A DNA stretch of 64,000 nucleotides from Dicyema japonicum (Eukaryota; Dicyemida; Rhombozoa; Dicyemidae): contig RDEW01000063.1 of NCBI GenBank assembly GCA_011109175.1, positions 162,965 to 226,964 on the forward strand, written 5' to 3'. The notes under the pieces are model-generated. The model was not told the origin of the DNA and searched no databases. It saw only the letters and a list, made by a program, of their open reading frames with translations. The number at the start of each line of letters is the position of its first letter. Position 1 is the first letter of the stretch. The position numbers and the translations under genes were made by a program. Of the stretch, positions 34,345-46,289 are shown one piece after another.

Positions 34345-34721
34345 TTAGTAGGAGTTCAGGATTTCGGTTTTCATCCGAAAGCCATCGATTCTGTTTTCCA
34401 CCACCTTATGAATCGAGTTAAGTAGTTTACCCTCTTCCTCGCTCAAATCATCGATGCCCACTGCCATCTTAATTTCCGCTCTTCTTTTTACTCTATAAAC
34501 GAAAATATCTTGTCTTTCTTTGTTGAGAAGTATCATCCCTCACACCCATATAGTAAGCTAGGGAAAATAATCCCCGGGAAGATAAACAGGAAAGTCTCCT
34601 TGTAGACTTGTAATTTGCGGGTACATAAAAGGCCCTGGAAAGATATTTTCTTTCTTACTTTAATGTCATTAAAGAATGTGTCTTCGTGATCGATTGTGAC
34701 CCAAAGTAACTGAGTGACCAC
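34345..34721 (-). mobile_element. LINE RT C-terminal fragment (same family as 41.35-43.34 kb)
   Basis: Minus-strand frames 34721-34533 and 34536-34345. The first ends FPGIIFPSLLYGCEG, matching CTIIPSLLYGLEGWYY at 41.58 kb. The second runs LLNKERQDIFVYRVKRRAEI and VVENRIDGF, parallel to FILLLEKSRRAGIKIALHKR and AAEKMMENF. The P-[ST]-L-L-Y-G-x-E motif is typical of the region after the RT palm. Palm and endonuclease are absent. Confidence 0.6.
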
Positions 34722-34810
34722 ACTCTCGTTACTCCCACTGTGTATAGCTGATCATGGTGCCGTCTAAACCGACTTATCCTCATTGAGTTAGAGTTTTCCG
34801 TAGAGCTTCA

Positions 34811-35230
34811 GCTGTCAGGTGATCCTGGCCTCCTTAAACAGTCGTCTCATCTTGGTCCGAGAACCGACGCACTTCTGTATATACGAGACATTTTTGGGAA
34901 TTTCGGAGCTGTCAATAGGTCTCCCGTTCTCCCCACTAGTTCTTCGAAAGGAGTTGGAATTATCGGGGACGAGAAAAACCTTTATACGGTCCCTATGACT
35001 GTTGTTTGAAAGACATTAATCTTCTTCAGGTTCGTATTGAACAGGAGTGTCCCCCATGCAGCACAGTAAACTGATTGTCGGTTGTATGTATTATAGTGAG
35101 TTTAGAGTAGAGTAGAAACAATTTTTGTAGTATTCAGGAAGTGTTCTACAAAGTTTAGTTTTTGTAGAGAAGAAAATGTGACGGTGCTAACTATTTATTG
35201 AATGACATGAGGGGGTCTTAAAGATACCCT
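34811..35230 (-). mobile_element. CR1-like C-terminal fragment
   Basis: Minus-strand reading ends KMRRLFKEARIT-stop (34845-34811), the CR1-type terminal signature. Upstream, aggaagtgttctacaaagtt (35137) and following bases match 40019-40060 in another CR1-like fragment. Only the region after the RT palm is represented, with stops. Confidence 0.5.
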
Positions 35231-35239
35231 ATAACTCGA

Positions 35240-35735
35240 TAGAGTTTGGAGGGAATTAAGTCTCCATGAAGAGTAAAAAGAGGTTGTTAGTCTTCTATTT
35301 GTTGTAAAAATCATTGTGCAAGACTTCTAGTTGTAGTAAAACCTTATAAAATAAGTTCCTCAATTATCGCAAATGATTACCTACATCTCCAATAAGCATT
35401 TTCAAAATAGTGTTCTTCTTGCAAAATGATTTTAATGTATATTTTATACTATATAATATTTAAATGCTATTTTATATTAAATTGTTATTTTTATTTTAAT
35501 AATTACATCTTTTTGCATATTTAAAAAAAATCTTACTCGCTTAATCATATATTCTGTTTGTGGCTTTTGTCTATAAATGATAAAATAATTAAAAACGGAT
35601 ATAAAACGTCTTTTTCAATTTCAATGGACTGATACTTTTGCCAGCATATCAAGCTCAGAGTACCTTCAAAAATGTCTCCTTTTCCACGATCATTCAACCA
35701 GAGAAAAAATTTAATGATATTTTATTATTCTTAAT
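35240..35735. other. AT-rich stretch without recognisable gene
   Basis: Nothing supported; no repeat partner noticed. Confidence 0.35.
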
Positions 35736-35738
35736 TTC

Positions 35739-35997
35739 ATGGAAGAATACTTCGATACGTCAGGGGAGAAGTTCAGAGGTCGTCCAAGAATAACTTTTCC
35801 GGAAGTCCTTAATGGTGACCTGAGATCAGTAACCAGACAACTAAAGGACGGTAAAGACCTTAGTAGTCTGCGGCACTTGGCTTCGGACAGGAGGGGATGG
35901 GAAAGGCTAATTAAAAGGATTGTTCAGACGCGGCACGAATAGAATTATAGTTTATATGATTCTATGTAGTTGCTTATAATAATAATAATAATTAACA
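35739..35997 (+). mobile_element. LINE C-terminus with intact end and TAA tail
   Basis: A 67-codon frame (35739-35942) includes KFRGRPRITFPEVLNGDL, LKDGKDLSSLRHLASDRRGW and ERLIKRIVQTRHE-stop, followed by tagtttatatgattctatgt and a TAATAATAA-type tail. The 'RGRPR.TW...V..DL......L.....R..WR' pattern is the usual C-terminal tail of LINE ORF2 proteins. The shared 110 nt at 17.05-17.19 kb is almost identical. 5'-truncated insertion. Confidence 0.65.
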
Positions 35998-36119
35998 AAA
36001 AACTCTATTAATATTTAAAAATAAAAAAAAACATCATTTTATTTCTGCACGTTGTTGTTAGCTTCAAGTTGAGCTTGGATGAGTTGCGTAAGATAATTGA
36101 ATATCTAGAAAATGGATAC

Positions 36120-36215
36120 TAAGAAATTTGTGACAGGCTAAATGTTAAACATATATTTGGACGACCAAGAGCACCATGGGTTCAAGGACAGGTAGAGAGG
36201 TATCATTTATATAAT
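36120..36215 (+). pseudogene. integrase core fragment
   Basis: LNVKHIFGRPRAPWVQGQVERYH: the 'GRP..P..QGQVER' motif with the catalytic Glu of a KRBA2/GIN-type integrase, out of context and directly upstream of a second, longer integrase remnant. Confidence 0.5.
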
Positions 36216-36379
36216 GTATAGGCTTTATCAATCTCTTAAAAATGGTTAACTGATTAGGATCGATGTTATGCATTGATTATGGTGGATGTTGAAGATTGCT
36301 TAGGGATGGTTGTCAAAGATAATGTAGAGTACCAACTTCTGAAACCCATCCTTAATGATGAAGATGTGAATTTTGCGAA

Positions 36380-37100
36380 ACAATTGAGGTACCGAATAAA
36401 AAGAAAGCTGAATTTTTTGTTATTGATGAAAAGCTTTATTTGAAAGCTGTTAACGGATTTTACAAACTTGTGATACCCTCAACTAGTAAAGAAGAAATGA
36501 GGATTCACCAGACAAATCACTGTGGACATAACGCTCTGAATGCGCCTTGTCGTCTGCGCTACTAAAAGAACTGTTATTAAAAGACTGCAAGTTTGCAGTG
36601 CATAGAAATAATTTGACTATCATAGTCATATTTTTCAGATTTACCTAATGAGAGATTTCAAGTTGATCTGATTGATCTTGAAAGGTATAGATCACTGGGT
36701 TATTTGTGAAGAGTTGAAAGTCAAAATGATCATATTTCTTTGTTGTTGTCAGTTATGAACGGCCATGTTAGAAAATTGTGTGAGGATCACATAATTACTC
36801 AAATCCATGGAAGACCTAACAATCCCCAAAATCAAGGGATCGTTGAAAGATTCAACCAGACGATCTCACGGAGTTTATCGAAAATGATGGTTTCGGATGA
36901 CAGGAAAGAGTGGATAAAGCACATTCGAAAGGCTGTGTTTTTATACAATCAAACGCCTCACTCACTCACAGGTAAAATTGTGCTTTTATTTTTTTGTAGG
37001 TGTTAGTCCGTTTCAGAGATATCGAGGGATTCTACAAATCCATTGTTAAAAATACTGTAACGGAGACAGGCGGTGAAGAAACCTGGAAAGTGTAGATAAT
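36380..37100 (+). pseudogene. KRBA2/GIN-like integrase with a 28-nt intron
   Basis: Plus-strand order: FFVIDEKLYLKAVNGFYKLV and HQTNHCGHNALNA (zinc-binding H2C2-like region before the core), then ERFQVDLIDLERY (first catalytic Asp, 36649), then, with the second Asp region deleted, ITQIHGRPNNPQNQGIVERF (catalytic Glu, 36800-36855) and YNQTPHSLTG. The frame then stops unless gtaaaattgtg...ttttttgtag (36972-36999, 28 nt) is spliced, giving SLTG-VSPFQRYRG, which restores the conserved 'H..L...SPF...RG' continuation. Later segments are not readable. Such genes in parasites are often transposon-derived. Confidence 0.65.
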
Positions 37101-37989
37101 ATTGCTGAATTAACAGAGCCAGACGGTAAGGACAGCCCCGAAACATATAGTAAAGGTTTTTTGTCTATAATTATACAAAAGGTGATTTTCCTCGGTAGAC
37201 TTGAATTCTCCTTACTATAAAAGGATGAATAGAAAGATGGGAGTGCATCGATCGAAATATGAATTTAACATAATAGTTATTCAATTTATAATTACTTAAA
37301 AGGTTCGTATTCAGAAGGACTATGGAATTAATCTTCACTACGTATGCAAAGGTTTGAGCATTCCTACGGAGATGTTGTCACTATTGTTGCAAAATTGTCT
37401 GACAATTTTGTGAACGTTAAAGATAGTGAGGGAATTGTGAAGAAGGTGCATTCTAAACGCCTTAAAAATATAATTATCAATAATTAGTTTATGTTTGCTT
37501 TGAAATAATTGATTATTTTATTTTTTGACATTGATTTCAGCTATCAAGGTAACGTCTGTGGCTCGCGACATAATACCATATTTTGAGGGTTTATCAGGAA
37601 ACATGTTATAAAAGAAATACGAGAATGTATGGAAAAGCTAGAAGAAATGATATGCAATGCATCGCCGTCTGCACTTAATTACTACTACGACTTTAGACTT
37701 AAAAAACAAAAATCTCGAATGCCCCACCAAGGGTTCGACTGTATATAGTAATTTGGGATTGTGTCAAACTGGTTAGTTAGTAAAGCACAGTCGCGTTACC
37801 AGTAAACACTGTTTATCGCTTCGCTTGTGCCATGTTTTTAGATTATCCTTTCTGTTAGTCTTCTCCATTTTTTTGCTGTCGTGCTCGTTTCATGATTCCG
37901 TCCAGATCGTCCCCATGTTAAACTATGCAATGCTGGGAAGTACCTGGCCTGGGATGCCACATGCGTAGATAGCTTCTCCCCTTCCAATA

Positions 37990-38272
37990 TTACAATGAGT
38001 GCGACAAATCCAGGCTCAGCTGCAGAGAAAGCAGAAATACTTAAAGCAAAGAAGTACACATGCCTCGGCGAGCAGTACACATTTGAACCAGTCGCAGTCG
38101 AAACTTCGGGAGTCATAGGAAGCAGGTCGTTAGCCCTGCTCAACAAAATTGGATCGTTAGTCGCTAAAAGGAGGAGGGATGTCAGAGAGAAGGGCTGGCT
38201 TATTGAGCGCATCTCCTTACAGATCGTAAGGGGAAATGCGCTCTCAATCCTGAGTGCAGCCAGTAGCCTTTA
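37990..38272 (+). mobile_element. RLE-type LINE C-terminus, well preserved
   Basis: 92 codons open: MSATNPGSAAEKAEILKAKK, YTFEPVAVETSGVIGSRSLA, WLIERISLQIVRGNALSILS and stop. This is the end of the R-P-D-G nuclease-like LINE family ('PGSAA..AE..K..KY..L...Y.F.PVAVET.GV......L+..IG...WL.+R+S+.+.RGNA.S+L'). It aligns with the decayed end at 25.66 kb and with 47.95-48.08 kb. 5'-truncated; a tattataact tail follows. Confidence 0.65.
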
Positions 38273-38559
38273 ACTATTTGGTTTTATTTTTCAATAAATT
38301 GTTATTATAACTATGCAATATGCAATTAAAAAAATTAAACAATTATAAAAATAAGATTAAATTTAATATTAATATAGCACGTTTTTTAAAAATTGTTTGT
38401 GGTGTCTGTCCCGTCAGAGAGAAAATGTCTTTTAAATCAAGAAATTAAGAGACAATATCCATTTGGAATCGATAGTACCGCTGAATGCATGCTGCGCTAA
38501 TCGCGATTCTCAATGTCTCATGGAGATCGCTCTGATATAAAGCTCATGCATCATCAAAT

Positions 38560-38990
38560 AGGCATAAAATATGCATCGGCAGAAAAAATTAATAAAGCAG
38601 TTGGATTTGAAGAATAAATTTTGACGATCTATTTAATGAATTTGTAAATGTCAAATCGATTTGCTCAAAAAAACTAAGGAATGGAAAAATAATCAGGATA
38701 ATGCGAATTAAATTGGATCCATGTTTGTAAATATTTTAATGAGAAGAGTATTCAAATTACTAATTTTATTAAAATTATGAATATGTTTTTTTGCTTACCC
38801 GCACTGCTGCTCCTGTAGAAAGAATAATTCCACTTGGACAAAAGAAAAGGTCGAATGAAAGAAGAAACCACAATGACTACAAAAAGAGTTTATAATTGGG
38901 AAGAAGGACATACAATCTGAGACTGAGCGACTTATGGCTAATGAAGAGACTAGAAGTATGTGATGGAAGGGCTCCACAAAGCCATTTAAT
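38560..38990 (+). pseudogene. hAT transposase C-terminal remnant
   Basis: AAATTAATAAAGCAGTTGG-type coding (KKINKAVGFEE, then DDLFNEFVNVKSICSKK) and, further on, TRTAAPVERIIPLGQKKRSN (about 38800-38860), like the 'S.APVERIFS...' block near the hAT C-terminus. Frames shift several times, and the called motif is short, so this is tentative. An ATG frame on the opposite strand is not preferred. Confidence 0.35.
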
Positions 38991-38994
38991 TTAA

Positions 38995-39695
38995 TTTTTT
39001 TATTAATATGGATTTGAATTCTAAATGAAATTTTATTTATTTAACTTTATTTTTGTACTAAATTTATTTTAATTCAAATAAAAACAGTTAATAATTCTTC
39101 TAGAACCGGACTGTTGTGGTTAGTTCTGTTGTGATTCGCTGTTTGTTTATTCCACATTGCTTTCAACCTGGTCTGATCGACTTGGTAGTCAGATTTCATT
39201 CCGTTCTGACGATTTTCGTGAACTTCGGCTATTCGAGCTGGTTGGCTCGCTATTGTGAGAGAATAGCCATGCAGTGGGCTTCTCAATTAATTATACTAGA
39301 TTGTTTATAATAATGATTTTTTCGGTTTAAATTTTAGCTTTTCCATTTTTCATTAAAATTTTTATTTTTTTTAAATTTCTATTTAAAAATACATATTGTA
39401 TTGGATGCTAGGTAGAAATCAAGTCTGCAATATTTTTCGTTTAATAATTTTTAATTTTTTTTAATCTTAGCACGCAAAATCATAATGGTTATAATTTCAC
39501 TTGTGCAGCATTCAAAACAATCCTCCGAACCAACTTCTTCCAACCTCCTCAATCGTAAGATACTTTTTTCAGCTCGTTCACAGTTCTTAGCCAATTGTTT
39601 ACGATCGGATTAAAAATTCATAAATATTTGAATAACGTGAACATAAATTATTTTAGCATGTAAGTTTATTATTATTAAAACCAAAAATCACCCAC
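38995..39695. other. no recognisable gene
   Basis: AT-rich, with a GC-richer island at 39110-39290 whose frames (both strands) show no motif. Confidence 0.3.
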
Positions 39696-39699
39696 AAAT

Positions 39700-40256
39700 T
39701 AAATAACTACATATTCCGGCCCCCTCGAATATCCATCTCATTATTGCTTGGTGTTCCTCCTGGGTTCCAACGCATTTCCGGATTGGGCAGGGGTCTCTGA
39801 CTTTTTGGGAGGTAGTAAGGCTCAGGTTTTCCTCACTAATTCCTCAAATGGTATATAGTTTAGAGGTGTCTGGGAAAGCCTTTGCAGAGCCTTACAGGCC
39901 ATTTTTGGAATGTATTGATTTTTTCCATATTCGCGTTAGATAGATTGGTTCCCCATGCAGCACACTTGTAAGTTAGAGACAGTCGAGTCCATATTTGAGT
40001 TGAAACAACCCTTATATTGTCCAAGAAGTGTTTTAACAAAATTTAGTTTTTGTTGTTCCGAGATGACGTTGTCGATGTGTTTGCTGAAGTCAAGAGTGGG
40101 TCGTATGTTACGCCCAGTATCTTGACCAAGTTGGTCGGAGGATCGAGTTCCATTTCTGGTTACACATGGAGCGGAGTTTGTAATCTTGTTTGTCGTGAAA
40201 ATTGTTGTATAAGACTTTTCGGGACTTGTATGTAGAATGTTGAAAAATATAAACAA
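39700..40256 (-). mobile_element. CR1-like LINE fragment (post-palm region)
   Basis: The minus-strand frame 40256-39936 contains LGQDTGRNIRPTLDFSKHID, then SEQQKLNFVKTLLGQYKG. The 'LG...D..L.FS.HI......K.LN..K.L.G..WG' pattern follows the RT palm in CR1/jockey-type elements. It continues to about 39700 with readable bits (KACKALQRL). Matching strings occur at 35.1 and 8.06 kb. Confidence 0.5.
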
Positions 40257-40622
40257 AAAGTTTATTTAAATAAATAAATAAAATATAAAAAATGGAAACT
40301 TAGTGGATTTGTCGCATAGTTGAATCTTTATCTTCTCTTCACATTTTAATGTCTTAATATTGATCAGTCAATTTTAGCAACATCTAAGTCTCTATTACTA
40401 AGGTCACGTGGGCGATCAAGCATTTTTTTCGACCCAATAATTGTCATCGAAATCTTGAATCAAAAAATCTACTGGCATTCTTCTGGTTTTCATAGTCTCC
40501 ACTTCAATTTCCTCTCTCACTCCCGTATGACAGCCATATCTTAGAAACAGGAGGAGTGCGAATTAATGGACCTTTGTCCGCACTCTCCCCACTTAAGGAG
40601 TTCTCTGGCTACCTTGGTTTAA

Positions 40623-41126
40623 TCAAAATTTCTTCAGCGGACGGTAAGTCTGCTGCCTCATTGGTGGTGGCCATGTAAAGTTGTTCCCATATTGGAAATT
40701 ATAGTCATAGCATATTATAATTTCGTCATTTCGGTAGTTTTGGATAACTTCCTTGTACTGCTTAAGGTCAGAGACAGCCGCACGGTCAAAAATGTCTTTT
40801 ATAATTTTTTTTTCTTTATTTTCACCATGAAATCGTCCGAATATATCTACGACAATTTTTGGGCTGAAAATTTCCAAAATATACACATTCTACCATAAAC
40901 GGATGAGTAATAAAAATATCAAAATTATACTCCTATTATGGATGTCATCACCTTTAATTTTGTTAATCCCGGACACATCGAGAAAGAAATAGCTATCTAA
41001 AAATGTACGTCCAGTTCTTACGGTCAACAAAACCAAAGCCCATCCAGATATAACAAATTGCTTAAATTCATACATATAAACGTACAACAGGTAATATTCC
41101 TGAAAACCATAGTGAAGAATTATCAT
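40623..41126 (-). mobile_element. LINE endonuclease-like fragment
   Basis: Minus-strand frames 41126-40890 and 40886-40623: GWALVLLTVRTGRTFLDSYF, then IVVDIFGRFHGENKEKKIIK and NDEIIICYDYNFQYGNNFTW. The last resembles '(D).....+CGDFN' of APE endonucleases, with Gly-Asp altered to Tyr-Asp-Tyr. The part up to 40815 recurs at 51478-51710. Assignment to the same LINE as 41.35-43.34 kb is inference. Confidence 0.4.
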
Positions 41127-41347
41127 TTCTGGTGCTATCCTGTTACCGGGCGTTTCCCAAGCGTTATACGACTTGATGGAAATGCCGTCAAGGGAACTTC
41201 TCTCTGATGGTTGTTAACTTGGTTTTTTTTTGACTTTTATTTAAAACTTTATTAGCAAGGAAAAATTAAAGAGAGAGTTATTTGGCTTCAGACGCAAGTC
41301 CCGCAAACGCTTGGACTCTTCTCTGCGTTCTCAGACCTTTTTATCGT

Positions 41348-43344
41348 TTATTCTGTGCTGCAACATACGGCATCTCTTTTCAGGAAGTTTTCCATCATTT
41401 TTTCTGCTGCATCTATTATCGACATTACTAGCAAATTTTCATTTTTATCTAGCTTCTCGTCGATCCTTTTGTGTAAGGCAATCTTGATCCCTGCTCTCCT
41501 CGATTTTTCAAGAAGCAGGATAAAACGTTTTTTGTATGCAGTGTAATACCATCCTTCCAGTCCATAAAGGAGTGATGGAATGATCGTACATGTAAAAATA
41601 AATAAAACATATCCGATTCGAGTCTCAATTTCCTCATACACAATAACGCATGGTGGGCTTTCTTCTTTTTGAGTTTAAAATCGCACAATGTGCTCCCAGA
41701 TTTCTCAAAAGCTCTTCCGAGATACTTCAGGGAGCTCACAATGTTGATTCCGCAAATGGAGTCTTTCTGATTTACTTTACCATTCCGACCGAGGATCATT
41801 ATTTCACTAGATTTTTCTTCTGACAGTTCTTTTATCTCTTCCATGTACATATTGAGTCTCCTCTCTGCAATCGTGCTCGATCTCGACATATCAGACAGTA
41901 GCACGACGTCTGCCTATATCAGAGATCTCGTACTCGGTGTAGACGAAGACGGGAAACCGACAATTAGAACATTCAACAATATAGGGCTCAAAATTGATCC
42001 TTGTGGGACTCCTCTCTTCAATAATATCATATTTGAAAAATAGCGTCATCTAACATAGGATTTTCTTCCTTTTAGGTATACTTTCACCCAATTCACTAGT
42101 TCCTTTAAGCTCCTTGTCCGAGATAACTGATCGATTATGGCTCTGTGGTTAACACTGTCAAATGCTTTTGATATGTCGAGACATATGACATTCAAGAGAC
42201 ATTAGGATTCTCTGGCTTTGCATAACTCGGAGTTGAGATGAAATAAGCAATCACCGCATGACCGTCCTGGGCGAAAACCAAATTGATCATTTCTGAAGTA
42301 ATCTTCTTTTTCCAGCTGAGTTGTAAGCCTCCAGAAGATAATTTTTTCCATGACTTTTGAGATCGACCTAATCAGGCTGATCGGACAGTAGCTATCAGGA
42401 TCATTTTTCGGTCTTCCTGTCTTCGCCACTATCCGTACAATGGTCTTCTTCCATTCTTGCGGAACATAGCCAATTTTTATGTATGCGTTGAACACATCTT
42501 TTAGGACTTCGAATAAAATTTCCGGGCCTTCTTTGAACATTCTAGCTTTGATGAAATCACTGCCCGGAGCTTTATTCTTTACAGCTCTTGTTGCTATCTT
42601 CAGCTCTTCTAGAGAGATCTCTATAAATGCTGTTTTCTCTGACAATGGTTTGTAACAAGTCTTCTTTGCTATGACATCATTGTCCACATCAAATATCTTT
42701 TTATGCTGTGTCTCAAAAAACTAGAGATATTTCTTTTTCAGCATAGTATGTGCCATCCGGTTTCTTGAGCACAATCTTGTTTGCGATTGACTCTGGGTTC
42801 CTCACTCTTCGGTATAACTTCCAGACATAAGGATTCTGTTTGTTTAGCTTCCGTAGTTGAGAGTTCCACTTATTCTCATTCCAACTTTTGAATTTTTCCG
42901 ACAACTGCTTTTGTAGTTCGCCAATTCTCTGAAACAAGGCTAAGCGGTCCTGTAGGTCTACGCATCTCCTCAGTTTAGTTCTTAGATTATTTCTTTTCAA
43001 CACAATTTTCTTGATGTGCCATGGACTAGGGACAGCATTATCGTTTCTTGAGTATATTTTTCTAGCAAAAAGACTCCAGGTTCATTAATAATTTTCAAAT
43101 CCACGGATATTAGCAATGGAATGTAGTCACTGCCAATATCCGGAAAAGTAATTGGTACGTCGGCGTATTCTGAAATAGTAGGGGAAATCAAGAAGACACC
43201 AAGCTTGTCACCCCCGTAGGGAGAAAAATGGTTATCCTCTTTCGGTGTAAGGACTTTTACTCTTAGGCTTTTTTGGATATAATTTAGAATTATATATGTC
43301 TCCACCAGAGATGGTGAACCAGATGAAATACGATAACAATTCAA
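41348..43344 (-). mobile_element. LINE ORF2 (endonuclease end and RT), inactivated
   Basis: Minus-strand order: endonuclease end (43344-42997) with EDNHFSPYGGDKLGVFLISP and SDYIPLLISVDLKI (His replaced by Tyr in S-D-H). Linker (43003-42713). RT (42687-42202) with LKIATRAVKNKAPGSDFIKA, QEWKKTIVRIVAKTGRPKND, SYCPISLIRSISKVMEKIIF and FGFRPGRSCGDCLFH. The catalytic box near 41905 reads A-D-V-V-L-L-S-D preceded by a stop, so one Asp codon of F-A-D-D is missing. The C-terminal region (41641-41348) has IIPSLLYGLEGWYYTAYKKR. It is a jockey/RTE-like ORF2 with frameshifts; its C-terminal half is duplicated at 48.9 and 58.1 kb. Confidence 0.7.
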
Positions 43345-43533
43345 GCTCCCTCAACTAAAAAAAGAGGGAACAGAAGAAACAAACAAAAAGACTCACTAAT
43401 GACATTCTCACAACACATTGAAGAATTCTTGATAAAAGGGCTCGGAATTGAATGTATTGGAAGTAATTATAAAGAAAAGTTCCTTCCCTCCTATTGACTG
43501 CATATCCAGACCATACAAAAAAATTTAATATGC

Positions 43534-43853
43534 ATGTCCATCATGGAAGTTTGCGATATACTCATCCAAACGCAACAAACTAAATACAATAAGACAGAGC
43601 TACATGTTAGCATCCCACTTTATATGAGAACATGGAGAATTAATATAAAAGAGTTTTATGGAAATTATTCTGAACTGAAAGTTAAAATGGAACCCAACTT
43701 ACGTTGATTTATATTGACAAAATTGTGATAGAGAGTATGTTCATGAGATATTACACAGACCAACCTCCATCGATAAAGATTCTTCATTTATTTAAATAAT
43801 TTATATATAATATAGATCCTAAGAAATTTGGTCGCAGAAAGAAGAAGATTTGA
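43534..43853 (+). pseudogene. small two-exon gene upstream of ZYG11-like, unit 1 copy (frameshifted)
   Basis: Matches the intact copy at 52752-53072. One base is missing in the first exon (gttaaaatggaac against gttaaaaatggaac, about 43682), an A-run difference, so the frame closes early. The donor here is gtatgt rather than gtaagt, and the second exon encodes a basic end (FGRRKKKI-stop). Because the indel is in a homopolymer, a sequencing error cannot be excluded. Confidence 0.55.
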
Positions 43854-43986
43854 AAGCCATGTTGAACCGATTACCAGGTATAAGATCCTTAAATCGAAAA
43901 GATTATTTATTCATTATAAATAATATAATACAAATTTATAAATTCAAATAAAAAATTAAATTAAATTTATATTAAGGTCATCAATT

Positions 43987-46284
43987 ATGGAAGCACCTTC
44001 ATTATATGCATTATGCATCAATAATATTCGAACGAACGTTAAAGAACAAAAATATATAAAATTAAGCGATAAATCCAAGAAAATGATTTCCAAAAGAACT
44101 CTTAACGAATTGAAATATTTGATTCCTTACTCTAAGAGAGATCTACTTTTTAAAGATTCATTTTTAAATAAAATTTCAGATGTAGTGCAGAAAGACATTT
44201 TTTGCATTCAGTTGACTAATCAGAATGTTGACATTAAGAAGGTTGTTAACATGATTCAAGTTTATCCAAATTTATCAAATATTACAATAAGAAGGATTGT
44301 TTCATCAGAAAAGAATCCTGAACTACCGTATTTATCAAATAACGTTAAATCATTCACACTCTGTAAGTACGATGACCCAGATTTGCTAAATCAGTTATTT
44401 ATGACTGGATTTAGAAAAATAAAGTATCTCTCCCTCGTTGGACTCGGTGATAAAACCAAAATTAACAGTACATTGAAAATAATAGAAAAACTGGAACGCA
44501 TAAATTTTCACGATGTTTTTATTTCCAATTTTGATAATTTTATTTCAACCCTAAACAGTCCAGAGTCTCTGAGGTAGATTCTCTCTCAATTTTAGACATT
44601 TTATACATACAAGTTATTTTCGCTGCAATGGATGTGACAGTAATTTCTATTCTTTTTTCAAAAAAGCCAAGAACCTTACTTACGTAAATTTATCTGGATG
44701 TTTTATTAAAAAAAGAAAACTAAAAAAGTTAACAAAGTTATTGATTTTAATAATCTTAGCAAAATTAAAAAAATGGGATTTAAAAAATTTCAAGATGGGA
44801 AAATTTTACATTTCAGTAAAAATATAACCGATTCTGTATTTATATTAAAGAATATAGAATGATTCGGAATCAACTTTAAATAACCTAGTCAGATCTGCTC
44901 TACGTTTGAATAACATTAAACTACTGGCGGGTGTTTTTGAGTCGATTGTTAGTTTTAAATTTAAAATTGAAAATAAATTATTAAAACCATTTTTGAGAGT
45001 ATTTTAAAATATAAATTTAGCTTCTCCGTCGCTTTTTATATGATTGTAAATATCGTATGCTTTTTCAATTCTGTAATTTAATATTTTAATTTCAGGGAAA
45101 TTCTAAACAGCATAATCATAAATCAACCAATTTCAAATGCTAATGCTTGGTATAAGTAGATTTCATCCATAGCTTTATTTTTGATACTTTTCTTGACATT
45201 ATTACGTATGAAGATATGTGTGATTTAATGGAGCTTTTCATTGTGAGTTTTTGGCTGATTTTAAACCGTGGGAGATATCTATTTTTGTTAGTTAATTCTT
45301 ATTTTTAGCTTCCTGCACTTTCAATTGTGTTAATAAAACTTTATTACTGGAATAATGATTTTTGTCGTCATCCTCGTTATATTGTAAAAAAATTGAGTAT
45401 AGATCTTCTTGCCTATCTTGGCTATTCTGAAGGACTTGTCAAAGTTCAAAAAACAATAAATTTTTAGTCATGCGTTGAACAGTTTAAAAAAGATGACAAA
45501 AATAATATACTCCGTTTTAGTTTGTTGACGTGTCTTCTAGGTATTTAAAAATATTTTTGTAGACGAAAATGAAAAAATGTGAATTTGTTTCTCCATTATA
45601 GTGGAATTTATTATATTTATTATTTTTTCGACAGATTTTCTGTGTCTACCATGAAGACAATTATATATTAATTCTTTTATTTAAAATTGTGGAAAATATG
45701 GCTAAATCCTCAAACACCAGATATTTAATAATGACGCATCGTCTACTAGATCTTATATTGTAATATTTTTGTTTATTGAAAAGGGAAATTGAATACTCAA
45801 ACCGTTACACTGATGTCACCTATTTTTTATATAGATGTATCTGCCAGATATTATGTGATCCAAATGATATTTTTCCTACTTTTTTGAATTCTGATTTTAG
45901 CGATTTGAATCCACGTGAACACATTCTAGAAAAAATTGTTCAGTTTATAAAAAAGCTTAATTATCCAATCACCAGTAAAATCAGAGATACGATAATTTCT
46001 GTTGATTTAGATATGAGGTATTTCCTAGGTATTTCCTAAGGTCAATGGAATCAACGATAAATTTATTAAATGTGAACACAGATGAACGAATTTGGCTTTG
46101 GGCTGTGTGGGAATGTGCCAATCTAACATCATTGTATCATAATTCCTTAATTATGGACATGTTTGTTTCTCATAACATTATTATGAAAATTGAGACTGTA
46201 TGTTTACTATCCAATATGAAAGAGATCCATGACTATGCTGAGTTTTTTAAAAGAATATACAATGTTGTTATTTTTATAATTTAG
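43987..46284 (+). CDS. ZYG11-like protein, unit 1 copy, about ten tiny introns, frameshifted
   Basis: ZYG11/ZER1-type protein; in other animals these are substrate receptors of CUL2-RING ubiquitin ligases, LRR in the first half and ARM-like repeats in the second. Exon 1 (43987-44573) starts METPSLYALC-like (here MEAPSLYALC). Introns with gt...ag and open joins: 44574-44595 (22 nt), 44836-44857 (22), 44999-45020 (22), 45073-45095 (23), 45150-45172 (23), 45243-45308 (66), 45444-45467 (24), 45541-45562 (22), 45760-45783 (24), 46018-46040 (23). Joined exons give LTYVNLSGCFI (LRR), VEQFKKDDKNNILRFSLLTC and RIWLWAVWECANLTSLYHNS (ARM-like, compare 'QLWAVWA...' in ZYG11B). Frameshifts relative to unit 2 lie at about 45060 and 45575. 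The start was chosen because the N-terminus aligns with the family. Confidence 0.8.
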
Positions 46285-46289
46285 AATTA

